Assembly (NCBI GenBank): GCA_013816615.1
Contig: JACDED010000021.1
Coordinates: 1-45,359 of the forward strand
Length of the DNA: 45,359 nucleotides
Reading direction: 5' to 3'
Source: Bacteroidota bacterium
GTDB taxonomy: Bacteria; Bacteroidota; Bacteroidia; B-17B0; Aurantibacillaceae
Made by a program: the position numbers and the translations under genes. The notes under the pieces are model-generated. The model saw only the letters and a program-made list of their open reading frames with translations. It searched no databases and was not told the DNA's origin. Positions 24,220-31,780 of the stretch are shown piece by piece (the first letter of the stretch is position 1; every line of letters starts with the position of its first letter).

Positions 24220-25200
24220 TTATGGGTTAACAGGTTTGCGGGACTTTCTTCCAAAAACTGAAAAGTGAATATAACGCTCAGGGTTCAAACGTAGATCTTT
24301 TAATAATTTATCTAAGTCTTCAGAAGATTTATTTAAGTTATTATATAACGAATCGTTCTTTAATAATTTACCTGCAGTTCCTTGTCCTTCGTTGATCTTG
24401 GCAAGCATTATATTTAATTCTTTCATTGATTTATCAGCATTTGCAATAGCATCTTTTAATTGCGCTTTTGCCAAACTATCTGTCATGCTGCTTACATTAT
24501 TTATAATAGCATCTATCTTTTGGCCGTTCTTACTTAAGTTAGATGTAATTTGATTTAAGTTGGTAAGCACGTTTGAGATCTTTGTTTTTTCAGATCCAAT
24601 CAGGTCATCTAATTTGTAAGCGGTTTGCTCTAAAGTTAAAATTGCTTTTCTAACACTTTCAAAAGATTTTTCTAAGTTGTCTCGCGTTTTTGTATTTAAG
24701 ATCAAACTAACAACGGTCATAACACTATCCATGCTGCTGATCAAATTCTCAGCTTTTGCCTGGATAGGAGCAATACGTTTATCAAGTGATTCTTTAAAAC
24801 CCTCTTCAGACGCTGCTATCAAGGTATCGCCGCTTTTTACAAGCTCTGTTTCCTCACTGTAAATTATTTCAACCGCTTTTGATCCTAAAAGATCGGAGCT
24901 AATGGCTTTGGCAGTAGAATTTTTCGGGATCTTAACGTCTTCTGTCAATAAAAATTTTACAAGCACTTGCATTTTTCCATTTTTTTGGATCAATGAAATT
25001 TCATTAACCTGGCCAATTTTATAACCATTAATTAATAATGGATTTGCAGGAATTAAATTGTCAATTTTTGGATAAACTGCGTAGAGATAATATTTGTGCG
25101 AAAAAAGGTTAGAGCCTTTTAAAAAATTAATGCCCCAAATGAAAGCGGCAATGGCACAAATTACTACTACTCCTATTTTAAATTCTTTACTTACCTTCAC
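24220..25200 (-). CDS. mlaD: MlaD/MCE family protein
   Basis: 326 residues from the GTG at 25198-25200 (MKVSKEFKIGVVVICAIAAF). The open frame reaches 25272 but would overlap the divergent methyltransferase gene, and its extra residues are not family-like. One N-terminal transmembrane helix (about 9-25), then the MCE domain (KYYLYAVYPKIDNLIPANPLLINGYKIGQVNEI..., residues about 37-115), then a long helical, coiled-coil-rich tail with heptad-like Leu/Ile. MCE proteins form hexameric rings or tubes that carry phospholipids between inner and outer membrane. No MlaE or MlaF gene follows; in other Bacteroidota they lie elsewhere. First gene of the operon. Confidence 0.88.
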   Translation of the reverse strand: MKVSKEFKIGVVVICAIAAFIWGINFLKGSNLFSHKYYLYAVYPKIDNLIPANPLLINGYKIGQVNEISLIQKNGKMQVLVKFLLTEDVKIPKNSTAKAISSDLLGSKAVEIIYSEETELVKSGDTLIAASEEGFKESLDKRIAPIQAKAENLISSMDSVMTVVSLILNTKTRDNLEKSFESVRKAILTLEQTAYKLDDLIGSEKTKISNVLTNLNQITSNLSKNGQKIDAIINNVSSMTDSLAKAQLKDAIANADKSMKELNIMLAKINEGQGTAGKLLKNDSLYNNLNKSSEDLDKLLKDLRLNPERYIHFSVFGRKSRKPVNP

Positions 25201-25263
25201 AAAAAAGTATCTATTTTTAAAGCATAAATATAGGTATTTTTTATTGATTAAAACAGTGCTAAA

Positions 25264-25785
25264 ATGAGCCAAAAATTAAAGAATGAAGAGTTGAACCGCC
25301 TGAGCGTCAATGAATTTAAAAATGCTCAAAAACAACCTGTTATTATTGTGCTTGATAATGTAAGAAGTCTTAATAATGTGGGTTCGGCCTTTAGAACTTC
25401 AGATGCCTTTCTTATTGAAGAAATTCTTTTATGCGGTGTTACCGGAACTCCTCCCAACAAAGAAATAGAAAAAACGGCCTTGGGCGCAACTTCAACAGTA
25501 AAATGGGCGCATTTTAAAACAACTTTAGAAGCTATTGATCATTTAAAACAAAAAAATTATAGTTGTTATGCGGTTGAACAAGCCACAAAAAGCATTGCTT
25601 TAAACACATTCAAACATAATAATGAAAAATTAGCCCTGGTATTTGGTAACGAAGTGTATGGTGTAGAACAAGAAGTGATTGATGCCTGTAATGGCGTTAT
25701 TGAAATACCGCAGTTAGGCACAAAACATTCTTTAAATATTTCGGTAAGTATTGGTATTGTGTTATGGGAGATCTTAAAGCCATAA
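25264..25785 (+). CDS. TrmH/SpoU family RNA 2'-O-methyltransferase
   Basis: 173 residues, a minimal SPOUT methyltransferase without extra RNA-binding domain. All three motifs are present: motif 1 NVRSLNNVGSAFRTSDAF (catalytic Arg), motif 2 LALVFGNEVYGVEQEV, motif 3 IEIPQLGTKHSLNISVSIGI. It adds a 2'-O-methyl group to an RNA ribose; whether tRNA or rRNA is not decidable from sequence. It lies divergent from mlaD with 63 bp between starts. Confidence 0.92.
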   Translation: MSQKLKNEELNRLSVNEFKNAQKQPVIIVLDNVRSLNNVGSAFRTSDAFLIEEILLCGVTGTPPNKEIEKTALGATSTVKWAHFKTTLEAIDHLKQKNYSCYAVEQATKSIALNTFKHNNEKLALVFGNEVYGVEQEVIDACNGVIEIPQLGTKHSLNISVSIGIVLWEILKP

Positions 25786-25942
25786 ACTAAGTTAAAACTT
25801 ATTAAACCTGTTTTGCTTTTAAAGCATAATTTTCAGATTATTTTATTTTTAATTGAACCCTGGTCTTTTATGGGTGTACAGATTATTAGAAGCTTTATAA
25901 ATAAGTTCTAAAATTGATCTCAAATAAAACTTGTAAAGGTTT

Positions 25943-26533
25943 ATGCCGCAACAAACTGGTAAGTATGCTTTGCTGAGTGATGAAGAATTAATGTTCTGTG
26001 TGAGCACTGGCGAAGTATTGGCTTTTGATGAGATCTATTTTAGATATAGTAAGCGCCTGCTTGGATATTATATCCGCATGTTGAATTTTGATAGAGAACT
26101 GGCACAGGATGCCTTGCAGGATCTGTTCTTAAAAATAGCCGAAGCGCCTGAAAAATTTGATAAAACGCGTTCTTTTAAAACCTGGATTTTTTCTGTAGCA
26201 TCCAATAGCTGCAAAAATTTTTACCGTCATAAAAAAATTGTAAGTGAAAGTCACGAGGAGATAAAATACAGCGCTGAGAGTATAAACGATTCTGCTTTTT
26301 TAAATGCAGCTTCAAAAATGGATGCCTTGATGTTTAGAAAAATGCTGGAAGAAGCTTTGAATGAATTGCCGGCAGAAAAAAAAGAAGCATTTATTTTAAA
26401 ATACCAGGAAGAAAAAACAATTGCAGAGATTGCTTTTATACAAGATTGCCCTGAAGGCAGCGTAAAATCAAGATTACATTATACTATAAAAGTTCTTGAA
26501 GAAAAATTAAAAATATTTAAACCGTTAAATTAA
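25943..26533 (+). CDS. ECF-type RNA polymerase sigma factor
   Basis: 196 residues. Region 2: FDEIYFRYSKRLLGYYIRML, then ELAQDALQDLFLKI and SFKTWIFSVASNSCKNFYRHKK (-10 recognition and core binding). Region 4: LNELPAEKKEAFILKYQEEKTIAEIAFIQDCPEGSVKSRLHYTI (helix-turn-helix for -35). Directs RNA polymerase to a dedicated regulon. It is followed 1 bp later by a membrane protein gene in anti-sigma position and then the TMTC-like glycosyltransferase with a 20-bp overlap, so the three form one operon. Confidence 0.93.
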   Translation: MPQQTGKYALLSDEELMFCVSTGEVLAFDEIYFRYSKRLLGYYIRMLNFDRELAQDALQDLFLKIAEAPEKFDKTRSFKTWIFSVASNSCKNFYRHKKIVSESHEEIKYSAESINDSAFLNAASKMDALMFRKMLEEALNELPAEKKEAFILKYQEEKTIAEIAFIQDCPEGSVKSRLHYTIKVLEEKLKIFKPLN

Positions 26534-26534
26534 A

Positions 26535-26927
26535 ATGGAAAATAATAAAGAAATAAATAAATTATTAAGCGATGGTATGTCGCTTAATAATTTAAAGATA
26601 CAACAACCCTCTATCTTGTTAGCAGAAGAAGCGCGAAAAAAAATCATTGCCCGCCAAAAGCCCCAACAGGGTGAGATTGAAGATTTCTTCTCATTGCTGG
26701 CCACATTTCTTAATTTAAAAATTAAGTTATATCACGCTGTTATTGCCACTGTAATTATTGGTAGTAGCGTGTTGTATTTTAATAAAGAAGAAAAACCGGT
26801 TACTGCTAAAACACATTCGGACGATTATGTTTCTAACATCGCATCGGTAAAAAGCTCAACCGTGCTTTCAAGTATTTATACATTCGGATTAAACAAGGAA
26901 CAATCTTATGCAAACAGAACAAATTAA
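26535..26927 (+). CDS. Small single-pass membrane protein, possible anti-sigma factor
   Basis: 130 residues, not assigned to a family. A charged cytoplasmic N-terminal part of about 68 residues (helical, KKIIARQKPQQGEIEDFF), one transmembrane helix at about 71-87 (YHAVIATVIIGSSVLYF), and a Ser/Thr-rich outer tail of about 40 residues. Position 1 bp after the sigma gene and topology fit an anti-sigma factor, but no zinc-finger or FecR motif is visible, so this is inference. Its end overlaps the next gene by 20 bp. Confidence 0.6.
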   Translation: MENNKEINKLLSDGMSLNNLKIQQPSILLAEEARKKIIARQKPQQGEIEDFFSLLATFLNLKIKLYHAVIATVIIGSSVLYFNKEEKPVTAKTHSDDYVSNIASVKSSTVLSSIYTFGLNKEQSYANRTN

Positions 26928-29181
26928 TAACGAAGAGCAATTGCCTGCAGAGCAAATGGAAAGTAAATTCAAATATTTTCCTTTCTTCAATCAAAAACAA
27001 CCCGTTTTTGTATTAGTGCTTTTGGGAATTATCTTCTATTGCACCTCCTTATATAATGAATATGCTTTAGATGATGGCATTATCATTCATCAAAATAATT
27101 ATGTATTAAAAGGTGTTTCGGGTATTAGTGATATTTTATCAAAGGATGCTTATGATAGTTTTTACCGTCGTATGAATGCAAAAGATCAACTACAAGGTGG
27201 CAGGTATCGTCCATTACCAGTAATAAGTTTTGCTATTGAACAGGAAATAATTGGCGCTTACCGTACAGGCAATTATATGTTTGTTGAGGATCTGAATCAT
27301 AACGGAGTTCTTGATAATGAAAAACTAGAATCCCAACACTCGGCTTCTAAAAAAAAGCTCACCGGGCCACCAACTGAAACAGCGATCGTAAATTATGAAT
27401 TTAATGAATTTGTTGATCTTAATAAGGATGGGGTTGCACAACAAAATGAATGTAATACCTGTTGGGATACCAATAAAAATTTTAAGAATGATGCTCCCGA
27501 GGATCTTAATCATGATGGCGTTTTCAACGAAGTAGATTGCCAGGTAAAAGGTGCTGGTCTAAGACATTTTAATAATATATGGACCTATATTTTAGCCTGT
27601 GTTTTATTATATCTTGTTTTTAGAAATTACATTTTTAAGCAACAGCCGGATATGGCTTTTTTAGCGGCGCTTATTTTTTTGATCCACCCGGTGCATAGCG
27701 AAATTGTTGCTAACGTTAAAGGCCGTGAAGATATTTTTTCGGTAATATTTATAGCGCTTACCTTTTTATTTTCATTTAAATACAATGAAACAAAAAAAAT
27801 AAGTTTGCTCATATTTGCAGGCCTCGCTTTTTTCCTTGCTTTATTATCCAAGGAATATGCAATAGTATTATTATTCCTTGTCCCACTTTCTTTATACGTT
27901 TTTGAGAAAGAAAAGATTAAAGCTGTTAACCTGGGTTTACTAAGTGTATGCTTGTTCTTTTTTGGGGCGGTGTATACGCTCATGCGCTTAAATGCAGTTA
28001 ACATGGCGCCTGGCGTGCCCGATACTGAGATCCTGAATAACCCTTTTTTATTAGCAACAGGTGAAGAAAAGTTTGCATCTAAAATTTTCATATTGCTTAA
28101 GTATCTCAAACTTTCCTTTTTACCAAACAAGTTAACTTGTGATTATTCGTATGCGCAAATTCCATATAGCCATTTTGCAGATGGTGGTTTTATATCTTCT
28201 TTAATAATAAACCTTGCACTTTTAGTTTTTGGAATTGTATTGTGTGTTAAGCGTCATGTTTTGGGCTTTGCAATTATAGTTTATTTCGCATTTTTAGTAT
28301 TGGTTATAAATTTTATTTTTCCGGTTGGCGCCCTTTTGCGTGAAGGATTTTTATTTCATGCGTCTATTGGCGTTGCAATTGCAATAGCATGGGTAGTATT
28401 TACTGTTTTGGAAAAAATGAGCTCCGTTTCATTTATCACAAAACGTACACTCATGATAAGTTCTTTACTTATAGTTTTAGTTTTATGTGGTTCTAAAACC
28501 TGGGAGCGTAATTGGGACTGGAAAAACGATATCACTTTATTTTTAAAAGATGTAAAAACTTCACCTAATTCTGTTTTGATTTTAGGAAATGCAGGTGCCC
28601 GCTGGATAGATCTGGCTGACACAAAAGAGGTCACAGGTATTGCTTTAGAAGGAGAAGATCCTGAAAAATTTAACGACTATAACGGACAATTAAAAATCAC
28701 TGACGAAGAAGTACGTGTAGGAAATTTTATTGATAAAAGAGATGCTGCAATACATAAAGGCATGCGTTACTTAAAACATGCAGTTGAACTACATCCGCGT
28801 TATGTGAATGGGTATTTAAATTTAGGATTAGCAAGTTTTAAATTGAATAACGATCGTGACGCAATTTTTTATTGGAAGTTAGCAGAGCGTTTATATCCGA
28901 ATAATCCTTACCTCGAAAATTATTACAGGGTGTATTCAAACATATTAAAAAATCGTGGGGCTAATGCCTTTAATGCCGGACGGAATTATGATGCGGCTGT
29001 TGCATATAAAATGTGTACACTAATTTTACCGAATGATGCAGAAGGTTGGTATGGTTTGGGCGGAGCATTTTATCATTTAAAATTGTATCACAAAGCAAAA
29101 AGTTCATGGGAAAAAACATTAAAGCTTGATCCTGATCATCAATATGTAGGACGAGATCTGAAAACCATTCCTACGAAATAA
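26908..29181 (+). CDS. TMTC-like GT-C glycosyltransferase with TPR tail and EF-hand-like insertion
   Basis: 757 residues. First helix at 32-46, then NEYALDD (Asp55-Asp56), the dual-acidic motif of GT-C enzymes at the start of the first outer loop, and GGRYRPLPVISFAIEQ, as in TMTC-type O-mannosyltransferases. Residues 128-210 of this loop carry four calcium-loop-like stretches: DLNHNGVLDNE (128), DLNKDGVAQQNE (170), DTNKNFKNDAPE (187), DLNHDGVFNEVD (199). About ten more transmembrane helices follow (including IHPVHSEIVANVKGREDIF, a loop typical of the family). The tail from about 580 has TPR repeats. Probable role: transfer of a sugar from a polyprenyl carrier to proteins at the periplasmic face. 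The insertion is unusual. Same operon as a sigma factor. Confidence 0.82.
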   Translation: MQTEQINNEEQLPAEQMESKFKYFPFFNQKQPVFVLVLLGIIFYCTSLYNEYALDDGIIIHQNNYVLKGVSGISDILSKDAYDSFYRRMNAKDQLQGGRYRPLPVISFAIEQEIIGAYRTGNYMFVEDLNHNGVLDNEKLESQHSASKKKLTGPPTETAIVNYEFNEFVDLNKDGVAQQNECNTCWDTNKNFKNDAPEDLNHDGVFNEVDCQVKGAGLRHFNNIWTYILACVLLYLVFRNYIFKQQPDMAFLAALIFLIHPVHSEIVANVKGREDIFSVIFIALTFLFSFKYNETKKISLLIFAGLAFFLALLSKEYAIVLLFLVPLSLYVFEKEKIKAVNLGLLSVCLFFFGAVYTLMRLNAVNMAPGVPDTEILNNPFLLATGEEKFASKIFILLKYLKLSFLPNKLTCDYSYAQIPYSHFADGGFISSLIINLALLVFGIVLCVKRHVLGFAIIVYFAFLVLVINFIFPVGALLREGFLFHASIGVAIAIAWVVFTVLEKMSSVSFITKRTLMISSLLIVLVLCGSKTWERNWDWKNDITLFLKDVKTSPNSVLILGNAGARWIDLADTKEVTGIALEGEDPEKFNDYNGQLKITDEEVRVGNFIDKRDAAIHKGMRYLKHAVELHPRYVNGYLNLGLASFKLNNDRDAIFYWKLAERLYPNNPYLENYYRVYSNILKNRGANAFNAGRNYDAAVAYKMCTLILPNDAEGWYGLGGAFYHLKLYHKAKSSWEKTLKLDPDHQYVGRDLKTIPTK

Positions 29182-29186
29182 AAAAA

Positions 29187-30263
29187 TTATTTATTCATTA
29201 CACCGTTTTGGATGCGAATACTTTCTTCATGTAGCAATTGACAAATTTTTTCGACGTGATTGCGTGAGATCCCTAATTTTTCGGCAAGCTGCGCACGCGT
29301 GCGTAAAATTTCCTGCCAACGCTCTAATTGAAAAATAGTAATGTGATGTTCTTTTTTATAATTACCAATCTCTTCAATTATTTGTGTGCGTTTTTTTAAA
29401 ACGTTAATTAATTCTTCATCTACTTCATCAATAATATTTCGCAGCTCGGCCAATTTATCAATTACTGCATTGTCGCTCGCCCGTTGTTTACGCACAATTA
29501 ATTTTGAAATTAATTCGCCTAATTGTGTTGGTGTTAATTGTTGTTCAGCATCGCTTAAAGCAATTGAAGGGTTGTAATGCGATTCTATCATTAAACCATT
29601 CATACCAAGATCTAATGCTTTTTGTGCAACCGATGGAATTAATTCACGGTTACCACTTATATGACTTGGATCGCAAATGATAGGCAGTTCAGGAAATAAA
29701 GTTCTTAATTCAATTGGCAATTGCCACATAGGTTTGTTGCGGTATTTTGTTTTACCGTATACATAAAAACCACGATGAATAGCTGCTAATTTTGTAATGC
29801 CGCTGTTACTAATGCGTTCAATAGCGCCAACCCATAATTGCAGATCGGCGTGAATTGGATTTTTTACCATTACCGGCACATCTACGCCTTTTAGAACATC
29901 AGCAATTTCCTGCACACTAAACGGATTAACCGTTGTGCGGGCGCCGATCCATAATACATCTATGCCATATTTTAAGGCAAGCTCCGTATGTTGCGCGTTG
30001 GCCACTTCAACCGTGATCTTAAATCCAAATTCTTTTTTTATTTCTGCCAGCCATTTTAAGGCTTCTTCGCCTTTTCCTTCAAAAGCGTTAGGGCGGGTGC
30101 GGGGTTTCCAAACGCCAGCCCTGAAAAGGCTCACTTTATTGAGGTATTTTAAGTCTTTGGCGGTTTGCTGCAGTTGTTCCAGGGATTCGGCACCGCACGG
30201 GCCCGCAATTAGCAAGGGCTCTGAGGCAGAGGTTAACCAGGTATTTAGGGGCGAAATAGTCAT
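29187..30263 (-). CDS. aroG: 3-Deoxy-7-phosphoheptulonate synthase / chorismate mutase, bifunctional
   Basis: 359 residues from the ATG at 30261-30263 (MTISPLNTWLTS). The frame stays open to 30362, but that part has no family similarity. Residues 1-265 are the DAHP synthase of the type fused to or related to KdsA: LLIAGPCGAESLEQL, KVSLFRAGVWKPRTRPNAFEG, ARTTVNPFSVQEI, VKNPIHADLQLWVGAI, IHRGFYVYGKTKYRNKPMW, ICDPSHISGNRELI, GLMIESHYNP. Residues about 270-359 are an AroQ-type chorismate mutase helix bundle (IDKLAELRNIIDEVDEELIN, then QIIEEIGNYKK). Catalyses the first step of aromatic biosynthesis and, by the mutase, the step to prephenate. Convergent with the TMTC gene (5-bp gap). Confidence 0.95.
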   Translation of the reverse strand: MTISPLNTWLTSASEPLLIAGPCGAESLEQLQQTAKDLKYLNKVSLFRAGVWKPRTRPNAFEGKGEEALKWLAEIKKEFGFKITVEVANAQHTELALKYGIDVLWIGARTTVNPFSVQEIADVLKGVDVPVMVKNPIHADLQLWVGAIERISNSGITKLAAIHRGFYVYGKTKYRNKPMWQLPIELRTLFPELPIICDPSHISGNRELIPSVAQKALDLGMNGLMIESHYNPSIALSDAEQQLTPTQLGELISKLIVRKQRASDNAVIDKLAELRNIIDEVDEELINVLKKRTQIIEEIGNYKKEHHITIFQLERWQEILRTRAQLAEKLGISRNHVEKICQLLHEESIRIQNGVMNK

Positions 30264-30362
30264 TGTAAAAAGCAAACAGTTAAAAGAAAGGAATGTTTTA
30301 GACCCGAAAATTACCCTTTTTATGGTATTTAAAAAATTAAATCCTTCAACTAGCTTTATCAC

Positions 30363-30518
30363 ATGAATTTAGAGAATTTAGAAAAACCAAAAACACCTGT
30401 GTTTTTTCAAAATAATTGCCCTTTAACTGTTTTTGCAGATTGTTGCAAAAAGAAAAAAGATTGCTGTAAAAATTTTAAAAAGGGCGATCGTTGTAAAAAA
30501 TGTCCCGGTAGAAAATAG
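30363..30518 (+). CDS. Cys/Lys-rich micropeptide
   Basis: 51 residues, below the size limit of the supplied ORF list. The ATG at 30363 opens a frame MNLENLEKPKTPVFFQNNCP that ends DRCKKCPGRK. Seven cysteines, in pairs and a CKKC pattern (FADCC, KKDCCKNFKKGDRCKKCP), with 17 Lys or Arg. I recall Bacteroidota small proteins with a CCKxxKKGxRCKxCP-like tail, which suggests a real conserved gene of unknown function, possibly metal- or nucleic-acid-binding. It stands alone ahead of a good terminator (30548-30579), divergent from the DAHP synthase gene. Confidence 0.65.
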   Translation: MNLENLEKPKTPVFFQNNCPLTVFADCCKKKKDCCKNFKKGDRCKKCPGRK

Positions 30519-30547
30519 TTTTTGAGATATATTGTTTGAGTAAAAGT

Positions 30548-30579
30548 AAAAAGCCATCGAAATTTTCGGTGGCTTTTTT
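30548..30579 (+). terminator. Rho-independent terminator after the micropeptide gene
   Basis: AAAAAGCCATCGA (30548-30560) pairs with TCGGTGGCTTTTT (30566-30578) with one G-T pair, loop of 5, followed by Ts. Its presence supports the reality of the preceding small gene. Confidence 0.8.
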
Positions 30580-30601
30580 GTTGGGTGTTGTGATCGTAAT
30601 A

Positions 30602-31012
30602 TTAAGTATTTTTTTGACCGAATGAATTATTAAAACGCTGATCCATAAATGCTTTTGTTAAGCCATCTTTTTCTAAAGTAAAATGAAGATGGAACATCAT
30701 ATCCTTAAATCTTTCTTCATCTTCTTTTTGGCAATGAATGCGGAGTTTGAATTTTACATGTGATAACGCTTCTAAAGACTTAAACACAAAATTGCTTTGA
30801 AATCTGTCTAAATGGAAAGTGGAAAAACTAGAGCGGTTATCTTTAACGAACCTGAATGGTAAATCGTTAATGCAAATAGTACAGCTATTAATTTCTAATG
30901 CCCTTGCATCGCGGCACACAAGTTGTTGCGGAATTATTTTTTTGCAATCAAAGTTTGTAATATAAAACTCGTTTGAAATATTATTTTTCAAAAAAACAGG
31001 AAGAAGTTTCAT
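30602..31012 (-). CDS. Hypothetical protein (unknown family)
   Basis: 136 residues, cytoplasmic, no signal or membrane segment. Six cysteines (for example FDCKKIIPQQLVCRDA, INSCTICIND). The second half has SNFVFKSLEALSHVKFKLRIHCQKEDEERFKDMMFHLHFTLEKD. Not recognised. A PilZ-like beta-barrel is one vague possibility: the opening VCRDA and LPFRFV spacing recalls R-x-x-x-R.. D-x-S-x-x-G only loosely, so I do not claim it. Stands alone between the micropeptide terminator and the response-regulator gene. Confidence 0.55.
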   Translation of the reverse strand: MKLLPVFLKNNISNEFYITNFDCKKIIPQQLVCRDARALEINSCTICINDLPFRFVKDNRSSFSTFHLDRFQSNFVFKSLEALSHVKFKLRIHCQKEDEERFKDMMFHLHFTLEKDGLTKAFMDQRFNNSFGQKNT

Positions 31013-31115
31013 GATCTAAGATTTGTGAAGTACAATAGTATTTAAAACTAAAACAAAGCACAATACGTTAAAACACGTAATTTAATTGAAATAGCAAGGT
31101 TTAAGAGGCTTTGAA

Positions 31116-31763
31116 CTAGAGCAGGGTCAGTTCTGTAGCTTTTTTAATAAGTGCGGCGGTGTTGTGAACCTCAAGTTTTAATAATAGATTTTGCCTGTGC
31201 GTATCTACAGTTCTTTTTGAAAGGCTTAGTTTTTTTGCGATAGCCTCATTTGTCATACCGGTTGCAACTAGTTTAAGTATTTCGGTTTGACGTCTTGTAA
31301 TATGGATCTTTAAATTTTTCCTTTCGTTCTCTCTTTTTTCTTCCGAATCAATAATTTTTCCTGAAACATCGCTGGCATAATATTTTTTACCAAGTAAAAT
31401 AGTTTCAATTGCTTTTATGAGCTCGTTTGGCGAAATGTTTTTAAGTACATAACCTTTTACGCCCATCTTTATCATATTGGTGATATAGGTGTACTCATCG
31501 TAATTAGATAATGCAAGGATCTTTGATTTTGGTTTGTAAAATAGTATTTGTTCAACAGTTTGCGCGCCGTTCATTCCGGGCAATTGATAATCCACCAGTA
31601 TGATATCAAAATCTTTATTCTTAATTATCGCAACTGCATCTTCGCCACTTTCAGCCTCAGAAATATCAAAATCATAGTTGGCGCTTTGGGTTTCCAACAT
31701 GGTTTTAATACCGTCTCTTACCAAACGGTGATCGTCTATTATTAATATTTTTAGATTTTTCAT
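31116..31763 (-). CDS. NarL/LuxR-type response regulator
   Basis: 215 residues. Receiver domain with Asp58 as phosphoacceptor (DIILVDYQLPGMNGAQ), acidic pair Asp10-Asp11, Thr/Ser and Lys (ALSNYDEY, GVKGYVLKNISPNEL). The LuxR-type helix-turn-helix is at about 150-215 (ITRRQTEILKLVATGMTNEAIAKKLSLSKRTVDTHRQNLLLKL). It is a DNA-binding output partner of the histidine kinase encoded 17 bp upstream on the same strand. Target genes unknown; the upstream region of its own operon is a natural candidate. Confidence 0.95.
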   Translation of the reverse strand: MKNLKILIIDDHRLVRDGIKTMLETQSANYDFDISEAESGEDAVAIIKNKDFDIILVDYQLPGMNGAQTVEQILFYKPKSKILALSNYDEYTYITNMIKMGVKGYVLKNISPNELIKAIETILLGKKYYASDVSGKIIDSEEKRENERKNLKIHITRRQTEILKLVATGMTNEAIAKKLSLSKRTVDTHRQNLLLKLEVHNTAALIKKATELTLL

Positions 31764-31780
31764 TTTGTAATAATATTAAT

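Noticed and set aside
25201-25272. Upstream extension of mlaD
   Set aside because: Would overlap the start of the divergent methyltransferase gene and adds residues not found in MCE proteins; GTG at 25200 fits.
30264-30362. 33-codon upstream extension of the DAHP synthase gene
   Set aside because: No similarity to the family, and it covers the promoter region of a divergent pair; the ATG at 30263 begins the conserved protein.
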